Below are positions 8,518-16,305 of a DNA stretch of 64,000 nucleotides, piece after piece. The DNA is from Halomarina ordinaria (GTDB taxonomy: Archaea > Halobacteriota > Halobacteria > Halobacteriales > Haloarculaceae). The notes beneath the pieces were generated by a model. The model saw only the letters and a list, made by a program, of their open reading frames with translations, had not been told where the DNA came from and did not search any database. The stretch's first letter is position 1. Each line of letters opens with the position of its first letter. Position numbers and translations under genes: made by a program. The DNA is taken from positions 124,001 through 188,000 of the forward strand of contig NZ_JARRAH010000002.1 in assembly GCF_030553305.1 (NCBI RefSeq), read 5' to 3'.

Positions 8518-9344
8518 TGCCGTGTCGAGTACTGACTGCTGGCGGGTGTGAAGAACCAGATTTCGGTGCTCAGTCGGACTGTGACGAAACGTGAGGAGAT
8601 CGAACGCTTGACAGACGAACGTCAGTTGTGGTGATGCTAACCAGGACTGGTTATATACGACCCACGTATAAGAAAATTTATAGAAATATATACATATTGG
8701 TACACTCCCGTGTAGGGAGGGGGCGCCTCGCTGGGTGAGACAATCGCGCTTGGCTTCCTCTGACAGCATTCGAGTCGCTTTGGCCATGCACAGTGGGGAA
8801 TTATGCGAGGCACCCTCACGCCCTTCCTTAGGAGATCGCACGTGGCGCCATCCTCTCTTCAGAACGCGAAATCAATACGACAGTGAGTCTCCCGTTCACA
8901 GAGGCGTAATCGTATACGCACTCACCTCGACTGCTCCTATCTGCTCACTTTCGCAGAGGGGAATCACTCGGAGACACGGAGAGGGTCCGGTCAACACAGA
9001 GGGCGTGAGGCGTACACAGGTGGGAAAAAGGGAAGCGTGCAATGCCATGCGTACCATCGGAGGTGGGTCCACCGATCGCATCCGTCGTGTGGGTTCTCGA
9101 TGGTCGCTTCCCTTTCGGTCGGGTGGAACCATACCGGCCGGGATAGGTTCCTTCCTCAAGCATCAGCCGGAGCGTGATAGTTAGTCGTCACAATATCGTA
9201 CAGTTCTATGCCGTAGAAGGAGTCGAGAAGCATCCTACCGCGAGGTGCTCACATAGCTATCCTGGTCGCACCTGTGCCCCCGACGAGCCGTCACACGTGA
9301 ACTGTTTTGCTACCATCTGCCGTCCTCCACCCGAGGAACGACTA
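8518..9344. other. Long non-coding stretch with an AT-rich patch and a hairpin
   Basis: No coding frame is supported over about 830 nt. An AT-rich patch lies at 8648-8700. Positions 9027-9115 can fold into a long hairpin, described separately. The promoter for the DUF2270 gene must lie near the 3' end. Confidence 0.4.
9027..9115. repeat. Long imperfect inverted repeat (hairpin)
   Basis: AAAGGGAAGCG at 9027-9037 pairs exactly with CGCTTCCCTTT at 9105-9115. ACCATCG at 9052-9058 pairs with CGATGGT at 9098-9104, which is contiguous with the outer right arm. The left side carries a bulge of about 14 nt. The inner loop contains a further GGTGG/CCACC pair. It may be a small structured RNA, a terminator-like element or a MITE-like remnant. 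Confidence 0.45.
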
Positions 9345-10088
9345 ATGACTGACAACGACGAGAGCGATACCAACGACTACGACGTCGACCCCGAAGCGCG
9401 CGACCAGCGCGAAATCGGACGTGAGATGGTCGACGAGAGTACCGGCCTCGGCTCGGTGATGGCACACGCCTACCGGGGCGAATTAGATCAAGCGACCACC
9501 TGGCGACAGCGACTCGACCAGACGACCACCTGGTCGGTCACGATCATCGCCGCGTTGCTGACGTGGGCGTTCTCGAACCCGGATAATCCACACTACATCC
9601 TCCTGATTGGGATGATCATCGTGGCCATCTTCGTCGGCATCGAAGCGCGGCGATACCGCGATTACGACGTGTATCGCTCGCGGATTCGGCTCCTCCAGCA
9701 GAACCTGCTCGCGAACGCCCTCGACCCGTCTCAGGGCGTCGTTCATCCCGACTGGCGCGTCGAACTCGGTCGTGATTACCGGACTCCAACGTTGAAGGTC
9801 TCGCTCGGTGAGGCGCTCGCGAATCGGCTCCGCCGCGTCTATCTCGCCCTGCTCGGCATCTTGCTCGCGGCGTGGGTCTTCCGAATCACGGCCTTCACAC
9901 CGAGCCAGGAGTGGCTCACCAGTGCTCGCATTGCAATCGTTCCTGGAAGCGTGGTGACCGGTCTCGTCACGCTCCTCTATACCGTCGCGGTCGCGGTCGC
10001 CGTCTGGCCGCGAGAACGGCGTGCGAAGGGTGAATTTCGTGAGGGCAATCCCGATGCCTGGAAGGACGACCGAGATGACGGCGGGTAG
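9345..10088 (+). CDS. DUF2270 membrane protein
   Basis: A 247-residue DUF2270 family protein, common in haloarchaea and of unknown function. The start is ATG 9345 (MTDNDES), since upstream codons in the frame have unhaloarchaeal composition. An acidic N-terminus of about 50 residues contains GSVMAHAYRGE; two close helices follow (SVTIIAALLTWAF and ILLIGMIIVAIF), then a cytosolic ARRYRDYDVYRSR segment, and two more helices near residues 160-230. It is monocistronic. Confidence 0.85.
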   Translation: MTDNDESDTNDYDVDPEARDQREIGREMVDESTGLGSVMAHAYRGELDQATTWRQRLDQTTTWSVTIIAALLTWAFSNPDNPHYILLIGMIIVAIFVGIEARRYRDYDVYRSRIRLLQQNLLANALDPSQGVVHPDWRVELGRDYRTPTLKVSLGEALANRLRRVYLALLGILLAAWVFRITAFTPSQEWLTSARIAIVPGSVVTGLVTLLYTVAVAVAVWPRERRAKGEFREGNPDAWKDDRDDGG

Positions 10089-10638
10089 GTGACGGCAGTC
10101 TCGCGGTAACTCACCCATCCACTCGTGTACCAGTTCGGTTACGCCAAACGAAGGAAGGGGTTCATGAGGCTCACCCCGCACCGTGCAGTCCGCTGATGGA
10201 TACTGCTAGTATCGAGTTGATGTCGAGGTGTATTGTACACTATCGAACCTATACTGCTATCAAATTCGACGTCAATGTAAAAACGCAAAAAGGCGCACAC
10301 GCTGTCTAACGACGGTAGCTGTGCACCGAGTCCGTTTCGTGGCGACCCGCAGAGACGTAGCTGTGAGACGCGTGCCGCGAGTGTTACGCGGTGGTTCCTA
10401 CCGGAGGGGATTGATTCACTATCGTCTTACGGCCGATAGACACCCCAACCCGCACCTCCTCCCGTCGCTGTACGCAAGTGTCCCCCCTGGAACATCCGAG
10501 GAGCCCGCGTTGCTCGAACTGAACGACGTAGTTGAACGCCCGTCGCAGGTCGTCTTCCGACGACCGGCGATGGAACGGACACACGTCGTGTAAGTCCGTT
10601 CACCTGTGACGCGAAAAAACGCCGTGAAGCGACGTCTA
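10089..10638. other. Intergenic, no supported gene
   Basis: About 550 nt between the DUF2270 stop and the stop of the TM-helix-repeat gene. Open frames exist on both strands but none shows haloarchaeal codon use or a family match. Confidence 0.4.
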
Positions 10639-11991
10639 TTAGTCGTCTGTTCCGGGGGAATCGTCTCCGTATGATTCCCGGTTCTCGGTGCCAGTTCCCG
10701 TTCTCTGGCTCCCACTCTCGCGGAGGTCGGAAGCACTGCTACGTGCACGCGACATCCAGTCATCGATGTTTTTCGCCACGTAGTCTTTGCTTCCCCAGCC
10801 GATTCCAACCCCGATGGCTAGCGCGAGACCGAGACCGAGCGCACCGAAGAAGGCCACGATGACCGCGTTGAACAGGTTCGTCAGCACGGTCGTATCGAAC
10901 CCAGCCGTGTCGAGGGCGAAGACGATGACGACGTACGAGACGAACACCTGGACCCCGAGACCGACTAAGTCGGTTGCCCGTGTCCTGTCGAAGCCCGCCA
11001 CGATGTCACCGAGCAGGTCGGCCACGTAGAGACCGACGAGTAGGACGATTACCCCACCGATGAGGAGCGGGATTTGCCCGACGAAATCACTCAGCGGGTC
11101 CGAGAGCGCGGGAAAGCCGAGTGTGTCGACTGCAGCGACGAACGCGAAGAAGTAGATGAGGTACTCGACAGTCTTTCCGACGGCGGCGGCGACTCCACCG
11201 ACCGACGCCGTCGCATTCGCGATGGGTGTATCGCTAACGTATCTGTCGAGACCGAGTCCAGCGACCACACCGGTAACCAAGTCACCGACGGCTCGGCCGA
11301 TGGCGATACCAACGACGAGAATGGCGGCAGCGACGATAATCTGCACCACACCACCGGCAATACCGGTCAGGAACACACCCGGGAGCGCGATACCAGCGTA
11401 GTCGAGTGCGATGAGAAGTGCGAGGAAGTAGATGAGATACTCTGCGAGTTTGCCAGCAGCACTTCCGATACTACTAGCTCGACCGGCAGCGTCATCCACC
11501 GGTGCGCGACGGGCATACCTGTCGAGACCGAGTCCGTTGACGACGTTCGTGACGAGCCTCCCAACGGTTCGGCCAATGGCAACCCCTGCGACGAGAATGG
11601 CGAGGGCCACAACGAGTTGCACGACACCGGCACCGAGGCTCGTCAAGAATGCGCCAGGGATGGCGATACCAAGGTAGCTGAGTACAGCGATGAGCGTGAG
11701 GAAATAGACGACGTACCTGGTCAGATCGCCGAGTGACTGTGCGAGACTGTCGTCGGGGTCACTATCGGGTTCAAAAGGTGTTCCAGTCGCGTACTGTGAC
11801 GGACGAACCCGCCTGACGACACGTTTGACTGCACCTCCGAGGATTCGACCGAAAATCCACCCGACGAAGAGGATGACTAGTGCGCCGAGAATGAGCGGAA
11901 TCGACACAAGGAGTCCGTCAACCAGCGGCTGGATACTCTCGGGAACCGCCTGTAGGGGTGCTTCTACTAGTAGTCCGTTTGTTTCTGTCAT
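10639..11991 (-). CDS. Conserved TM-helix-repeat membrane protein (MscS-associated type)
   Basis: A 450-residue integral membrane protein built from four copies of the conserved TM helix repeat found in small mechanosensitive-channel-like proteins. Each copy is a long hydrophobic pair linked by a GRxVGxLVTxVVxGLGLDRY-like amphipathic segment; three copies are clear between residues 85 and 330. The MscS beta domain is missing, so gating by tension is only a guess. I choose ATG 11991; an ATG at 12045 is in frame, but the 18 extra codons are rich in rare codons and contain an inverted repeat. A Ser-rich, charged tail follows the last helix. Confidence 0.8.
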   Translation of the reverse strand: MTETNGLLVEAPLQAVPESIQPLVDGLLVSIPLILGALVILFVGWIFGRILGGAVKRVVRRVRPSQYATGTPFEPDSDPDDSLAQSLGDLTRYVVYFLTLIAVLSYLGIAIPGAFLTSLGAGVVQLVVALAILVAGVAIGRTVGRLVTNVVNGLGLDRYARRAPVDDAAGRASSIGSAAGKLAEYLIYFLALLIALDYAGIALPGVFLTGIAGGVVQIIVAAAILVVGIAIGRAVGDLVTGVVAGLGLDRYVSDTPIANATASVGGVAAAVGKTVEYLIYFFAFVAAVDTLGFPALSDPLSDFVGQIPLLIGGVIVLLVGLYVADLLGDIVAGFDRTRATDLVGLGVQVFVSYVVIVFALDTAGFDTTVLTNLFNAVIVAFFGALGLGLALAIGVGIGWGSKDYVAKNIDDWMSRARSSASDLRESGSQRTGTGTENRESYGDDSPGTDD

Positions 11992-12003
11992 GTTGTAACT
12001 CAC

Positions 12004-12037
12004 ACCAACGTCCATTACAGCGCCTATTGACGTTGGT
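12004..12037. promoter_or_regulatory. Inverted repeat upstream of the TM-helix-repeat gene
   Basis: ACCAACGTC at 12004-12012 is matched by GACGTTGGT at 12029-12037, a perfect 9-bp inverted repeat with 16 nt between the arms, 13 nt before the chosen start at 11991. Possible operator or leader hairpin. Confidence 0.4.
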
Positions 12038-12214
12038 ACCGACATGCATCAATACCTATTGAAATAACACTTGGCCAAAAAGTATTTACTTAGTGACGTC
12101 GCTGCACTCACAAGTCTGGGCTTCCACGGTACTCTCTGAATAAGTGTTGAATGAACGTCATGTGTGGTTGGCTGATGATTTGCTGCGGTCCACCCTCCTC
12201 GCTGCAATCACCTG

Positions 12215-12619
12215 CTAAGTCGCTCGCGAACGCTCTGTCGGAATGAGCATGACGCGGACTCGACGCACGCCGTCGAAGTCCCGGAGTCGGTAGGTCAACG
12301 ACCGAATCTGTTCGGCATCGCCTCGACAGAACACCGCTTCCAGACACCAGTCGCCCTGGTGGGTATGGCTCATGCTCTGGATGACGTCCTGGTACTCGTG
12401 GTGGACGTCGTGGAGGTCGTGGATGACCTCGTCGTGCTGGTAATCGTATCCGAGCAGCGCGACGATTCGGCCACTCGTCGTTTCGAGGCGCGAATGCGCC
12501 TCGATGTACTCCAACATCGCCTCCCGGACGCCTCTGGAGCGTGAATCCAGTCCCTGTTCCTGCCACACACGATCGAAGTCCTCGACCACCTCGTCCGGAA
12601 TGTTGAAACTCGTTCGCAT
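12215..12619 (-). CDS. nikR: NikR-type nickel-responsive regulator
   Basis: A 134-residue ribbon-helix-helix repressor with a C-terminal ACT-like metal domain. Residues 1-45 (MRTSFNIPDEVVEDFD, SRSRGVREAML) form the DNA-binding ribbon-helix-helix. Metal ligands of NikR are visible: HH in DVHHEYQ, the H-x-H of SMSHTHQGD and the Cys of DWCLEAV. NikR binds Ni(II) and represses or activates nickel transport genes. It is divergent from the nickel/cobalt exporter at 12725, the expected target, with 105 nt between the two starts. Confidence 0.92.
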   Translation of the reverse strand: MRTSFNIPDEVVEDFDRVWQEQGLDSRSRGVREAMLEYIEAHSRLETTSGRIVALLGYDYQHDEVIHDLHDVHHEYQDVIQSMSHTHQGDWCLEAVFCRGDAEQIRSLTYRLRDFDGVRRVRVMLIPTERSRAT

Positions 12620-12652
12620 ACGTCGTTACAGCGCCACGGGTCGTAAACGGGT

Positions 12653-12665
12653 GTCGTATGACGAC
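12653..12665. promoter_or_regulatory. Short palindrome in the nikR/NicO intergenic region
   Basis: GTCGT-ATG-ACGAC is a perfect 5-bp inverted repeat midway between the two divergent starts. The arm differs from the longer bacterial NikR operator, so this is only a candidate. A TATA-like TATTAAC lies at about 12679 and a GGAGG ribosome-binding site at 12708-12712 precedes the exporter ATG. Confidence 0.4.
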
Positions 12666-12724
12666 GGGCCGGTTTCGGTATTAACAACCGCTAACTTCGT
12701 CCTCGACGGAGGCTCCGGTGTCGA

Positions 12725-13594
12725 ATGTTCCCCGACGGTACCATCGGACTCTTCGCCGGTGCAATCCTCCTCGGCGCGATCCACGGTATCGAACCGGGGC
12801 ACGGCTGGCCGGTCGCCGCGTCGTACGCCCTCGACCAGTCGAACAAGTGGCTGTACGGCTTCGCGGCGAGCTTCATCCTCGGGGTCGGGCATCTCGTCAG
12901 CAGCATCGCGATGGTCGCCGTGTTCTTCTATGCGAAAGCGTACTTCAACCTCACACAGGTCAACGAGCCGATCCAGCTCGTGGAGGGAGTCTCCATCGGC
13001 GGACCGGTGAGTCTCGTCGCCGGAGGGTTACTCATTCTCCTCGGGATTCGTGAGTACACCCACGGTCACGCCCACAGCCACGGGGGTGACGAACACGGCC
13101 ACGAGCACACTCGTGGGCACGAAAAAGGGGAGCACGTCGCTCCACGCCGATTCGTGACGAGTGTCTATGCACTTCCGCCCAGCGCCCGTTCGCACGACTA
13201 CCACGCTGCGCATTCGTCCTCGAACGACGGCTGGCTGGCTCGAATCACGCAGGCCCTTCCGTTCGGCGGCGGGCACTCCCACGACCACGAATCGATGGAC
13301 GAACCGACCGACCGGGGGCTGCTCGGTATCGCGTGGTTCGCGTTCCTGCTCGGGTTCGCCCACGAAGAGGAGTTCGAGATCATCGCCCTCTGTGCGGGCT
13401 CGGACTACTGTCTCGAGTTGATGAGCGCGTATGCGGTGACCGTCATCGTCGGTATCGTCGGACTCACGATGCTACTCATCGCCGGATACGAGCAGTACGA
13501 GGAGGAAGTCGAGAAGTACACTCCCTATCTCCCGATGCTCTCGGCCGCGGTCCTCGTTCTCATGGGTGCCGGCTTCATCCTCGGCCTCTTCTGA
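12725..13594 (+). CDS. NicO/RcnA-type nickel/cobalt transporter
   Basis: A 289-residue membrane transporter of the NicO/HupE-UreH-RcnA group, which moves Ni(II) or Co(II). The first helix carries the signature GAIHGIEPGHGWPV. Six or more helices are predicted, with a long cytosolic loop (residues about 112-200) packed with His (HTHGHAHSHGGDEHGHEH and SHDHE), typical of metal-binding loops in RcnA-type exporters. Helix 4 has GFAHEEEFE, the second conserved metal motif. Control by the divergent NikR is the obvious inference. It has a good GGAGG ribosome-binding site, so the mRNA has a leader. Confidence 0.9.
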   Translation: MFPDGTIGLFAGAILLGAIHGIEPGHGWPVAASYALDQSNKWLYGFAASFILGVGHLVSSIAMVAVFFYAKAYFNLTQVNEPIQLVEGVSIGGPVSLVAGGLLILLGIREYTHGHAHSHGGDEHGHEHTRGHEKGEHVAPRRFVTSVYALPPSARSHDYHAAHSSSNDGWLARITQALPFGGGHSHDHESMDEPTDRGLLGIAWFAFLLGFAHEEEFEIIALCAGSDYCLELMSAYAVTVIVGIVGLTMLLIAGYEQYEEEVEKYTPYLPMLSAAVLVLMGAGFILGLF

Positions 13595-13881
13595 GTGGTC
13601 GGCGGATATCCGAGCGACCCCCCCGCGAAACGAGCGGGAGGAGGGGAGAACACCCCCGGTCTCAGGGTCGAAACTGGGAAAAATAGACGTCGGCTGTCCG
13701 TTTCGAACACACTCCACCTTCGAGAAGGACACGTACAGCTCTTGTGTCGCGTCCAGCGTGACTGCAGAACCGGACGCTGACGGGTGCCTCACGATTCACT
13801 CCGGTGGCGTCCCGACCAGCCGAACGTCCTCTACACCCCCGGAGGGTGGTCTTAATTCGTCCGGCTCTGGGTCGTTCACGT

Positions 13882-14060
13882 ATGACTCGACCACCGCACG
13901 TAGAGGTGGAGCCAGCGTCTGTATCCCCCGGCGGTGAGGTGAGGGTTCTCGTCGTGGTGTCGAACGTCACCGAGGCGGAAATCTGGCCCCAGCGAGAAGG
14001 TGGGGAATCGAGTGCGAAGACATCAGCCCCGCGCCGAGGGTCACCTACAAGAGCCAGCCC
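13882..14060 (+). pseudogene. 5' fragment of a possible beta-sandwich protein
   Basis: A TATA-like CTTAAT at 13851-13856 lies 28 nt before ATG 13882, as in a leaderless gene. The first 38 residues (HVEVEPASVSPGGEVRVLVVVSN) look like the edge of an Ig-like/CARDB beta domain. After that the frame degenerates into Ser/Arg-rich sequence antisense to the CPBP fragment. It looks like a promoter plus gene start cut off by rearrangement. The 13595-13850 stretch holds nothing recognisable. Confidence 0.35.
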
Positions 14061-14083
14061 CCGATCCGGCGATGGCACTCAAT

Positions 14084-14446
14084 TCAACGAAAAGCTACCA
14101 TCTCCATGGACACGGAGAGTTCGCCTCTTCGCCAGTAGAACCATCCACAAACCGAGACGTAACCGACGAGCACCCCCGGAATCACCGTTGAGCCTCCAGT
14201 GGGGTGCCACAGCTCGGGCGCCGTGAGTTCTGGCCGAATAACGGTGGGGAGTGCTGGTCCTCCAGGTGGTTCGACGCCGAAGAACACGTTGTTCGCGGCG
14301 TCGTTCAGTGCGAAGTGCAGGCCTATAGGGGACGCCAATTCCCCCGAAAGAACGTACGACAGTCCGAGGAGTCCCCCGAGCATCGTCCAGACCACGAGCA
14401 TTCCGACGAGCGATGCGTCCCCCGGAACGGTCCCGAGCGGAGCGAC
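14084..14446 (-). pseudogene. CPBP intramembrane protease C-terminal fragment
   Basis: About 115 residues with MLGGLLGLSYVLSGELASPIGLHFALNDAAN, the last two conserved motifs of CPBP (Abi-type) membrane proteases, including the H..N zinc/active-site helix. The first half, with the EExxxR motif, is missing; the frame begins immediately after the stop codon of the FAD oxidoreductase at 14447, which marks the deletion junction. Confidence 0.6.
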
Positions 14447-15835
14447 TCATGGCGCCGGTTCGATGTTCTGGTTCACGTGGAAGAAGTTGTCCGGATCGTA
14501 TTCCGCCTTGACCTCCTGCAGTCGTTCGTAGTTGTCCCCGTAGGTGGCTCGAATCCGATCCCGTCCCTCCTCCATCATGAAGTTCACGTACGCTCCGCCG
14601 GCCGTGTGCGGATGGACCGCCTCCCAGTAATCGCGGGTCCACTCGGTGATCAGGTCGCGGTTGGCCGGGTCCCCATCCACGCCGAAGATGACCATCGACC
14701 AGTTGACGTCGCGGTGGCTCCAGGCGGTCTCGTCCCCGTCGACGCGGTTGACGGCGCCGTCGACGGGGTAGAGGTGCATCCCCGACTGTCGCGTCGGCAC
14801 TTCGGCAAAGCGCTGATGTTCGGCGATAGCCTCGTCGGTCAGGTCGCGCACGAAGTCACCTTTCCAGTACCACTGATCACCCGGCGGCAGGATCTCGTCG
14901 AACAAGCTCTGGAGCGCCGGGTACGGCATCGGTCCGACGTGGTCGAACATCGGTTCGGCGGCGTCCCGTGCCGATCGGAGTGCGGCTTCGGTCTCCGCTT
15001 CCGACCCGAGACAGCACCACACGAGCCCGCAGAACTTCTCGCCGTGAAGCTCCTCCGGGAAGGGATCGCCCGGCACCTCGCCGGTCACGTAGGCGGCGTA
15101 GACGTCCTCCGGTTGCTCCGGCAGCCACTCGCGGTACCACCGCATGGTCTCTTCGAGGGCGTCGATCGGCCAGAACAGCGGCCCGGCGGTGACCGTCTCC
15201 ACCGGATAGAGTCGGAACTCGAAGGCGGTGACGACGCCGAAGTTCCCGCCGCCGCCGCGCAGCGCCCAGAACAGGTCGGGGTGCTCGTTTTCGCTCGCGT
15301 GAACCAGACGGCCGTCGGCCAGCACGACGTCCGCACTGAGCAGATTGTCGATGGTCAGTCCGTACTTTCGAGTGAGGTAGCCGTGCCCGCCGCCCAGCGA
15401 CAACCCGCCGACGCCAGTCGTGGAGACCACCCCACTCACGGTCGCCAGCCCGAAGGCGTGCGTGGCGTGGTCGACGTCGCCCCACGTGCAGCCAGCTTCG
15501 ACGTGGACGGTTCTCGCTTCGGGATCGACGCGGATACCGGTCATCTCCGCGAGGTCGATGACCAGTCCGTCGTCGACCGTGCCCAGACCGGCACCGTTGT
15601 GGCCACCGCTACGGATCGCTGTGTCGAGTTCGTGGTCGCGTCCGAACGTCACGGCCGCGATCACATCTGCGACGTTCGCACACCGCGCGATCAGCCGTGG
15701 ATGCTTGTCGATCATCGCGTTGTAGATGGCGCGCGCGTCGTCGAATCCCGAATCGTCGGGCAGGATCAGGTCACCGCGAAGCGCCCCTCGTAGCTGTTCG
15801 ACCTCCGCTTCATCGTCTTTCGCTGCTGTTGCCAT
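14447..15835 (-). CDS. Berberine-bridge-type FAD-dependent oxidoreductase
   Basis: A 462-residue oxidoreductase of the FAD_binding_4 plus BBE family, which oxidises sugars, alcohols or alkaloid-like substrates with O2 or another acceptor. The PCMH-type FAD domain spans residues 40-210: RSGGHNGAGLGTVDDG, GGLSLGGGHGYLTRKYGLTID, and the loop GCTWGDVD. His in RSGGH would carry the 8-alpha-histidyl FAD link; the second covalent Cys in the GGG(x)GxxTR(x)xG loop is absent, so attachment is likely single. The BBE motif YVNFM...YWEAVHPHTAGGAYVNF lies near the C-terminus. It is monocistronic; substrate unknown. Confidence 0.88.
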   Translation of the reverse strand: MATAAKDDEAEVEQLRGALRGDLILPDDSGFDDARAIYNAMIDKHPRLIARCANVADVIAAVTFGRDHELDTAIRSGGHNGAGLGTVDDGLVIDLAEMTGIRVDPEARTVHVEAGCTWGDVDHATHAFGLATVSGVVSTTGVGGLSLGGGHGYLTRKYGLTIDNLLSADVVLADGRLVHASENEHPDLFWALRGGGGNFGVVTAFEFRLYPVETVTAGPLFWPIDALEETMRWYREWLPEQPEDVYAAYVTGEVPGDPFPEELHGEKFCGLVWCCLGSEAETEAALRSARDAAEPMFDHVGPMPYPALQSLFDEILPPGDQWYWKGDFVRDLTDEAIAEHQRFAEVPTRQSGMHLYPVDGAVNRVDGDETAWSHRDVNWSMVIFGVDGDPANRDLITEWTRDYWEAVHPHTAGGAYVNFMMEEGRDRIRATYGDNYERLQEVKAEYDPDNFFHVNQNIEPAP

Positions 15836-16224
15836 GGTTTCTTCCCCCGTCCTCCGCTATGGAGAACACATCCCCGGTCCCCGGTACCACGTACAGCGGT
15901 ACCGAGGGCCACGATAACTACTATCGAGCGTGTAATGTAGGCATCTGGTGGCGGTTCGCCGAGGACTGGTCGCTATGCAGACGATGCACGTCGGTCACTA
16001 CCTGCAACAGACCGTCGCCGACGAAGCAGAACGGAACGCGCTCGAAGCGTCGAGCGACAACTCGAACGAGCGGTCGCTGCCTGCCCGAGCGTCGACGAAC
16101 CGCGTCCGCTAATTCCGACAGCGAAGTCAGAGCGACTCGTACCCGATCGGATATCCGCTGGAACCATCACTCCGGTCGCTCGATGGACCTCCAGATTAAT
16201 GCGCTGAACTCCCGACCCCACAGT
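15836..16224. other. Intergenic region with the promoter of the PEP-synthase-like gene
   Basis: Between two divergent genes; no coding frame is supported over most of it. A TATA-like GATTAAT at 16194-16200 lies 25-31 nt before an ATG at 16225. Confidence 0.4.
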
Positions 16225-16305
16225 ATGAAACTGGTACTACACGACCGGCATCCCTCGTCACGTTCCCCGAAACGTGTCGCGGTCGCGGCCCGTATCGATG
16301 CGTGA
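16225..16305 (+). CDS. Possible 26-residue leader peptide overlapping the next start
   Basis: ATG 16225 lies about 28 nt downstream of TTAAT (16196-16200), the spacing of a leaderless haloarchaeal transcript. The 26-codon frame is basic (MKLVLHDRHPSSRSPKRVA) and ends at TGA 16303-16305. It overlaps the ATG of the large enzyme at 16298 by 8 nt, which would let termination on this frame feed initiation on the next. No family recognised; the frame may also be fortuitous. Confidence 0.35.
   Translation: MKLVLHDRHPSSRSPKRVAVAARIDA

Noticed and set aside
10228..10593. A 121-codon plus-strand frame
   Set aside because: Cys/Arg-rich with unhaloarchaeal codon use and no recognisable domain.
14204..15793. 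A 529-codon plus-strand frame
   Set aside because: Antisense of the FAD oxidoreductase, which has full FAD and BBE motifs.
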